Assembly: GCA_007258455.2 (NCBI GenBank)
Contig: VDFB02196122.1
Span: 1 to 64,000 of the forward strand
DNA: 64,000 nucleotides
Reading direction: 5' to 3'
DNA from: Sequoia sempervirens
Taxonomy: Eukaryota > Streptophyta > Pinopsida > Cupressales > Cupressaceae
The notes beneath the pieces were generated by a model. It was not told the origin of the DNA, did not search any database, and saw only the letters and a program-made list of their open reading frames with translations. The stretch's first letter is position 1. Each line of letters begins with the position of its first letter. A program made the position numbers and the translations under genes. Shown one piece after another: positions 58,225 through 64,000 of the stretch.

Positions 58225-61200
58225 AAAGGTATGGGTTCTTGTGAGATTTCATTAATTGAGTCTAGCCTTGCTTTATCACCTTTACATCATTTTGCCAAGG
58301 AATCAAACTGTGGTTTGGGTGTCATTGAGAGAGTTGTTCATACATATGATGGAAATTCAGAAATTTCAGTATTAGTAAACAAAGTGAATTGGATAAGATT
58401 GATTTAACATTGCAAGATACGGAGGATCACTTGGAGGTTAAGGAGGTCAGCCCTTGAGGAAAAGCATGATGTAGAAGATTCTACTCACTACTTTGATGGT
58501 GACCCTTTGGTTGAGCATGATGATAACCTAGTTTTTACACATGGATCTATTGAATAAGAGGCCGTGAGGGAAGCCGATTTGAAGGAGCATGAGCATAGAG
58601 GTGTTGGGTCTCATAAGTCACATCACTTGGGAGGACAATTGAAGGTAAACGAAGGTAAGATTGTGGCAGCCCTAACTCATTTTGATCATGTTCATAAAAT
58701 GATGGTGGGTTTTGTTAGAAGGCTCTAGGGAAGCATGAAGGGTTTGAAGGTGGTCTATCTCTTGATGACTTGCACAAACTCAAGGAGGCTTTGGTGGTAG
58801 TAAAGTCAAACTACCTACACCTACTTGCAAATAGAGATCATCTCCTCACTTTGGATAGGATTTATGTTGATGAAGTGGATAAGCTACCTTTGAGCTTAAG
58901 GACACTATGGACTCTTGGAATAACACTCAAAAGGCCCTTCAAGAATCAGAGAATTAAGTTGATGGGCTTTGTTTGGAGTTGAGCTTGGCACATTCTTCAT
59001 CATCTACAGTAGAAATTCAATCTTCCATGGCAGCCACATCCAAAGAACAACAATTCAATGTGAAGATTGTGAAGAGTGGACATGAAGATATAACGTGCAG
59101 CCACATGACAAGTGGCGCACTTGTTTTTCAGCTAGATACATTTCTTGGACCAGCACTTGATGATGGGCAATTAGCAAAGGATGAAGACTTGTTTGAGTCC
59201 CTTGAAGGCACTACAAAGAGGTATAATGTAAGTTCTAATTTTCTGTTTTATGACAGCAGTCATATTTCTCTGCATAACCATGAGATAGCAACCATGTCAC
59301 ATGAGGGGAATGGTGTTGAGGGATCTCTCAATGTTGGGGGATCTCTCAATGTTGGCACTCAAGATGTGAGTGTCAAATGTAAGGAATGTATTGTGGATTC
59401 AAGCCATAAAGGTTCTGATTTTGTATACCATACTATGGAAATGTGAAGAAGACACAAAATATGTGTGAAGGGTGGTTGCAAAGAGCTAGGAGAGCGAAAA
59501 TGTTGGCTGCCCAAACAAGACATCACCTACAGGAGGTCAAAGAACGTTGCAATCATCTAAATCATGCAAGGCAACAAAGGGAATCATATCTTAGATCACT
59601 ATTTCTTCCAAAGGAGGAATGCATAAGGGTTGAGCATGCAGGGGATGAGTCTCTTGAGGTCAACAAGGAAGAAGAACATTCATATTTGGATGAATATGAA
59701 AAGAGGTATGATTAAGAAAATTTTGTTTGTACGCATAGTTTACATCATGAGGATCGTGAGTTACCTCTTCTAGAGAAGCCATTGAAGGCTCAAACCATAG
59801 ATGTGGATGGGATAGCTAAGCATACACCTTTTGGGCCAGCCAACGATGTGATGTATATATGTATAGGTGGAGACATTGGTGGTTCAGATTTGGTTGAGCC
59901 TTTGGCCATTCATGGAGAACTTGAGGAGTTTACTTGATGAGATACAATCCCAACATATGGATGACTCTTTTGTGAAGCATGAGGCTGCCCTACTTTCAAG
60001 ACTTATGGCACACATCATGGATGCAAATTCGAATGAATACACTATGGAAATGTATGATAACTGTTTTGATTTTCTGATTTGGAACAGCAGTCTTTGGGTT
60101 TTGCATAATCTTGAGTTGGCTGCTCTTACTCATGAGGATAATGGTAAGAAGTCTTCTTCTATTGTTGGCACTCATTTGGGAGACAAACATGAGGTCATAT
60201 TTGTGTGTCCAAGACACAAGAGGACCAAGTTAGTACAGCATGTCATGAGAAAGGTAAAGAAAATTCAAAGTATGTGGCATATGAGGAATGAGCCTTGTAT
60301 GGTGGCAAAGCAAGTAGAGAAATCAAGTTTGAGGTATGATTCGAAATTCTTTGTTTGTTCACATAGCTTGCTTTATGAGGATTTGGTGTCATCTCTTTTG
60401 AAGAGTCATTTGAAGGCTCACATCATACACCTAGAGGGCATGATGGAGCACACACTCAGTGGATCAACCACTAGTATCATGCCTTCATATATAGATGGAG
60501 ATATGGGTCATGCAAATTTGGTTCAGTCTATGATCATTCATGGAGCACTTGAAGAGTTTGCCTGTGATGGGTCTCATCATGTTGATGACTTTTTGGTAGA
60601 GTATGTAGCTACTCCATTTCAGAGATTTGTGATGCATGCCATGGGGACACTTGCTTTATTTGGGCATACTCAGGAGATGAAGTTGCACTTTGACAGAAGG
60701 TATGGAGGTATTGCTATAATGTTTGGTTTTGAGTTACTAATGCTTGTGTTCAAAATGGACTATGTCATAGGGATTGGGAGAAAGAATGAAGATCTTGGCC
60801 TTCCTACCCTAGTTCATGAGGATCCACTCCATTCTCTACTAAGGGATGACTATTCTGCCCTATTGCACATTGAAATCCTGCAGGCTACTTGGAGGACAGC
60901 AGTTGTGTGGGTGTTTTGGAGAGGTTTGGATCATCTCTTCATCATTGGGGAACGGCGTATTGGTGATACTCTACCATCATATGACAGTGGCGATGATATT
61001 GGCACTCACTTGGGTTTGATTTTCAGTTGGAAGGTTGTTGTTCTGATTCATATCAGCAACATAGGTTGGGTTGCTATGTTCTTCTATTCACCTTCAAGGG
61101 GCATCTTGCACATTCATGGGGAATCCTTCAAAGTTGGAGAGTTGGTTGATGTTGATCATTCCTTGAGGTACATCTATCTCTTCAATTTTGATGCATGTGG

Positions 61201-61249
61201 TAGTGTGACGATATGGGATCGAAGTGGTGGTATGCTTGTCATTGCTTGA
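58225..61249 (+). pseudogene. Element C cargo ORF, downstream piece with duplicated module
   Basis: After copia H the ORF continues with several stops and frameshifts. Near 58770-58860 it has KSNYLHLLANRDHLL, the coiled-coil-like block shared with A and B. A SLAHSSSSTVEIQSSMAA segment near 58980-59030 is also like B. A module is then duplicated: first copy about 59235-59935, second copy about 60050-60575, with matching pairs such as FVCTHSLHHED / FVCSHSLLYED, LEKPLKAQ / LKSHLKAH and IHGELEEF / IHGALEEF. The 460-codon frame 59867-61249 is the longest open part and ends with IWDRSGGMLVIA just before the hairpin. The function is unknown and there is no gag-pol similarity. Confidence 0.75.
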
Positions 61250-61276
61250 GGACAAGCAATTTCAAGAAGAGAGGAT
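61241..61276 (+). promoter_or_regulatory. Conserved hairpin and degenerate polypurine region of element C
   Basis: ATTGCTTG, loop AGGA, CAAGCAAT at 61241-61260, then AAGAAGAGAGGAT before the LTR. In this element the hairpin contains the TGA stop, so its frame differs from A, B and D. Confidence 0.8.
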
Positions 61277-62540
61277 TGTAATGTCCCTTTTGAAAACAAA
61301 CAAGGGAAAATTAAGTGAAAATAGTATTTTATTATTTTGAATTTTGGTACCCAAGGGGAGGAAGAAAATAATATTTAATTTTGAATTTTGACGCCTAAAA
61401 TATTTTTTATGATTTATTTGGGCTTGGGCGCCCCTTTTGGGAGGTATAAGGGAAAAAATAATCAAATAAATAAATAAATAATAATAATAAAGTTGGTGCC
61501 CAGAAGGAGAAATAAAAAAATAAAATAAAAAGCGAAATTCAAAAGAGAAGTTTGGCGCCCAAGTTGAGGGGTGAAAATAAAAGAAAGCAAAAAATTTAAA
61601 TGGTAAAGAGTGGCGCCCAAATTGAGCCAACCTAATTGGGGAAACAAGGAGTGATTGGTATATAAACAACATCATTTGGAGGTTTGAAGATATGATGGTG
61701 ATATTTCTGCTTTTCTGATCTGCAATTTTGCAACTATTCCAAAGACGAAAACCCTTGAGAATAATAGAGTTGGACGAAAACCTAGCTCTCCAATGGAGGA
61801 CTTCATGACAGAGCTTCACTTGCACTTCAATGGAGTTTTTTGTTAGATCTTCATGCTCAGATTTTTGTATCAGCTGAAGTGACTTGAGGAAAGCAATTTT
61901 GTTGTTGTTTTGACCTAGGCTTTCATCCTAGGGTGGAATGCCCAAGTTGCAAGAGGAGCGCCTTGCTTTGGAGGGGCGAAATTGGCAAGTTTCAAAGGTT
62001 TTGGCAAGATTTCACGGGTTGCAAACCCTACATTCAGACCAGCAGGCCAGCGCACCCTTGTGGTCTGAATGTGTAGCAGCAAACTGAACATTTGGATAAT
62101 CAGAATTTGGCATGTTTCGGATGGATATTTTGGTGATTCATGGTGCTGATTACATTCTTGTTTATGGTTAAACAAATCTGCTATATTATTTGATGTCATT
62201 GGGAAGATTATATGTTGCTTCTAATTCATGTTTAGAATCAAAAATTTACATCAGCATGTTAGGGTTTTGAGTAGAAAATTGAAATCAGAAAATTAGGGCA
62301 CAATTCTGTATTGTAAAAAATCAGAAAATTTGCATATATCTTGGTTGGGATATTTCAGTATCCCTTTTAAGAATCAGAAACTTCGTAGTTCGTTCACCAA
62401 TGATAAAGAGAGTTCATCCTCTCCTCTTGTATGAGATCTCTAATCTCTCTTTTAAATCATGACTATTAATTAAGCTTATGATTTTAAATTAGTTCAGTTA
62501 CACTAGAATGATAACAACACATTCTAGTCAAGTGTTGGTT
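61277..62540 (+). repeat. Element C 3' LTR (right boundary uncertain)
   Basis: It starts TGTAATGTCCC. GGCGCCC-type boxes lie at 61428, 61495 (GGTGCCC), 61554 and 61612, 58-67 bp apart, and a TATA box TATATAAA is at 61659-61666. No second LTR or PBS follows, so the end is set loosely before the copia-like LTR. Confidence 0.6.
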
Positions 62541-62542
62541 CC

Positions 62543-64000
62543 ATGGTCAAGTAGCAAGCACTATCTCAAGGACAGCAGAGCAGTTAATCCAAGGGCAATT
62601 GAAAAATACTCCAATATGCATGTTAAACAAAAGAAAACTATGGGATCTACCCCATTAATTTGGTAGAACTTACCAAAAAAAAAATAATGGCCAAGGCATA
62701 TGTCAAAGGCAGTGATAAATAAGATTAAAGAGCAGTAATAAATATGTCTAAATAGCAGCGATTATAAAGAAAGCAGCAACAAAAAAGACTATTTAATTAG
62801 AACAACGATGAAGGAGAATAAAGATAGCAGCAATCAATATAATTCTGACTCATCTCATGTTTAAGTTTAAAAGAACAAAGGCAGAGAATATCTAGAAGTG
62901 GCCGACTATCTAGAGGAAGAGCGCTCCCCACATGAGGACAAAAAGGTCCCACATAAAGACAATTTTTTGTCTTATATAGATAATAATAAAAAATGCGATT
63001 AGTAAGTAAAAAAAATGATGGAAATAATTCTTATTTACAAAGCGGCAACTATGTAATTAATAAAGGAGCAATTAAGGAAAAAGTTTAGCAGCTATTGTAT
63101 TTCATATAAGACAGCGATTACTATATTATGGGCAGCAATTACTTTATAAAGGCAGCAATCCATTTAAAACTGTGATTATCATCTATTTAAGGAGCGATTA
63201 CCTTTAAAATGTAATGATTATTTATGACACTAATTATGCAACAATCATTATTATTGAAAGGCAGCAACTACATGAAGAGGTATGACTCCTTCGGCAATAA
63301 GATATATAAGTAGAACATGTGATAAAATGAAAATATGAAGGAGTGTGTGTAGAGAAAAAGAAAGTCAAATGCATCATATACACCAGGTTCATGAACAAGA
63401 TTACTTGCTGACTTATAAAGAGCAAGTTGTGAAGATTAATTGCAGATTTAAAAGAGATGTATGAGCAGACTTAAACGAGATCTATGAGCAGATTTATCAA
63501 TAGTTTTTGAGCAGACTTATACAGTGGCTTTAAGCAGATTTACATGGCACATTTGACCAAACTTACATAGCATATTTGAGCGAACACATGAGCAGCTTAA
63601 TGAGTACATTTATAAAGATATTGTAAAGAGATTTTAGCAGATTTATAAAAAGATTAAGAGCAGATTGGTGAATAAGAATATATGAAGTTTTGAGAAGAAA
63701 AATAGAATGCAGATTTGGTGAAGGAGATAAATTATTTCATCATAATGTCCATCAACTGTTGAAGAAGCAATATATTAAGGGTGGAATCTTGTTTTGTTGT
63801 GGAAGTTGGTGCTTCCTAAAGGAGATATCGGTGCCTACGTATTCAGTTGTGGGAGTTGGTGCCTCCAGTGAGTTGGTGCTCACAAATTGAATGAGGGGTT
63901 GGTGCATCTAGTAGGTTGGTGCCTACAAAATTTGTAAAAAGAAGAATTTATATAAAAGTATTAATTTTCCATGGTTTTCTCCTGTAAGGGTTCCACATAA
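62543..64000 (+). mobile_element. Copia-type LTR, partial, running off the window
   Basis: It resembles the H LTR in plan: TGTTGG start candidate at 62543, GAGGTATGACTCC then ATATATAAG (about 63275-63310) as a TATA region, many AGCAGATT repeats, GTTGGTGCCT repeats, and TTTTCTCCTGTAAGGGTTCC at 63970-63990, the sequence normally near the 3' end of copia LTRs. No coding region is visible. The start is uncertain. Confidence 0.5.

Larger units (their letters stand above)
51890..62540 (+). mobile_element. Element C: third non-autonomous element, 5' part lost, split by copia H
   Basis: Cargo ORF pieces lie at 51890-52275 and 58225-61249, with copia H between them (TSD AAAGG). The conserved hairpin is at 61241-61260 and an LTR begins TGTAATGTCCC at 61277. 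The 5' LTR and the N-terminal half of the ORF are gone, cut by D at 51889/51890. The end of the 3' LTR is uncertain (about 62.2-62.54 kb). Confidence 0.75.

Noticed and set aside
35081..62540. Element I and element C being one insertion
   Set aside because: The LTR at 35081 and the LTR at 61277 share only the terminal TGTAATGTCCC and differ throughout, so they are treated as separate elements.

Overview
The window looks like a large, repeat-dense seed-plant nuclear genome. A gymnosperm (conifer-type) genome is my inference, from long LTRs, deep nesting of LTR retrotransposons and a single dispersed multi-exon gene with long introns. There is no prokaryotic or organellar signature, and I recognise no tRNA, rRNA or CRISPR array.

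Layout. 1-4.9 kb: a hAT-type transposase remnant with a BED finger, an AT-rich foldback repeat and two decayed LINE fragments (minus strand). 4.9-10.2 kb: old LTR fragments of one superfamily (ends TGTAATGTCCCC), a decayed tandem repeat with a palindromic core, GC-rich repeats and microsatellites. 10.2-23.7 kb: a decayed Ty3/gypsy chromovirus (E, minus), split by a young element (A, 12668-20643, TSD TTGGG). A has about 99.5% identical 1.8-kb LTRs and one intact 1430-codon ORF that is neither gag nor pol. 23.7-26.4 kb: the 3' part of a Ty1/copia element (F, plus) with a 1.77-kb LTR. 27.2-32.2 kb: about nine exons (plus) of a tomosyn/Lgl-like WD40 protein, with a small MITE in one intron. 33.3-34.1 kb: G-rich minisatellite. 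35.1-44 kb: a gypsy-type LTR and short gag leader (I, plus), interrupted by a second non-autonomous element (B, 36113-42966, TSD GATTT). 44-51.9 kb: chromovirus D (minus) with an intact 1601-codon Gag-Pol and a truncated 3' LTR. 51.9-62.5 kb: a third non-autonomous element (C, plus), cut by D at its left end and by a full-length copia element H (52276-58224, TSD AAAGG). 62.5-64 kb: part of another copia-type LTR.

How the parts work together. The main result is a family of large, non-autonomous LTR elements (A, B, C). They share terminal sequences, tRNA-Met primer-binding site, leader and polypurine region with the autonomous chromovirus type (D, E), but carry long cargo ORFs instead of pol. 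All three ORFs share a short coiled-coil-like block, and each contains a duplicated module of roughly 180-230 residues. A begins with a PDS5 (cohesin regulator)-like HEAT region, so it appears to have captured a host gene. B keeps a Gag-like zinc knuckle. A 20-nt hairpin (ATTGCTTG, four-base loop, CAAGCAAT) sits beside the polypurine tract in A, B, C and D and is conserved although it falls in three different reading frames. That points to selection on RNA or DNA, possibly a signal used by the D-type machinery in trans.
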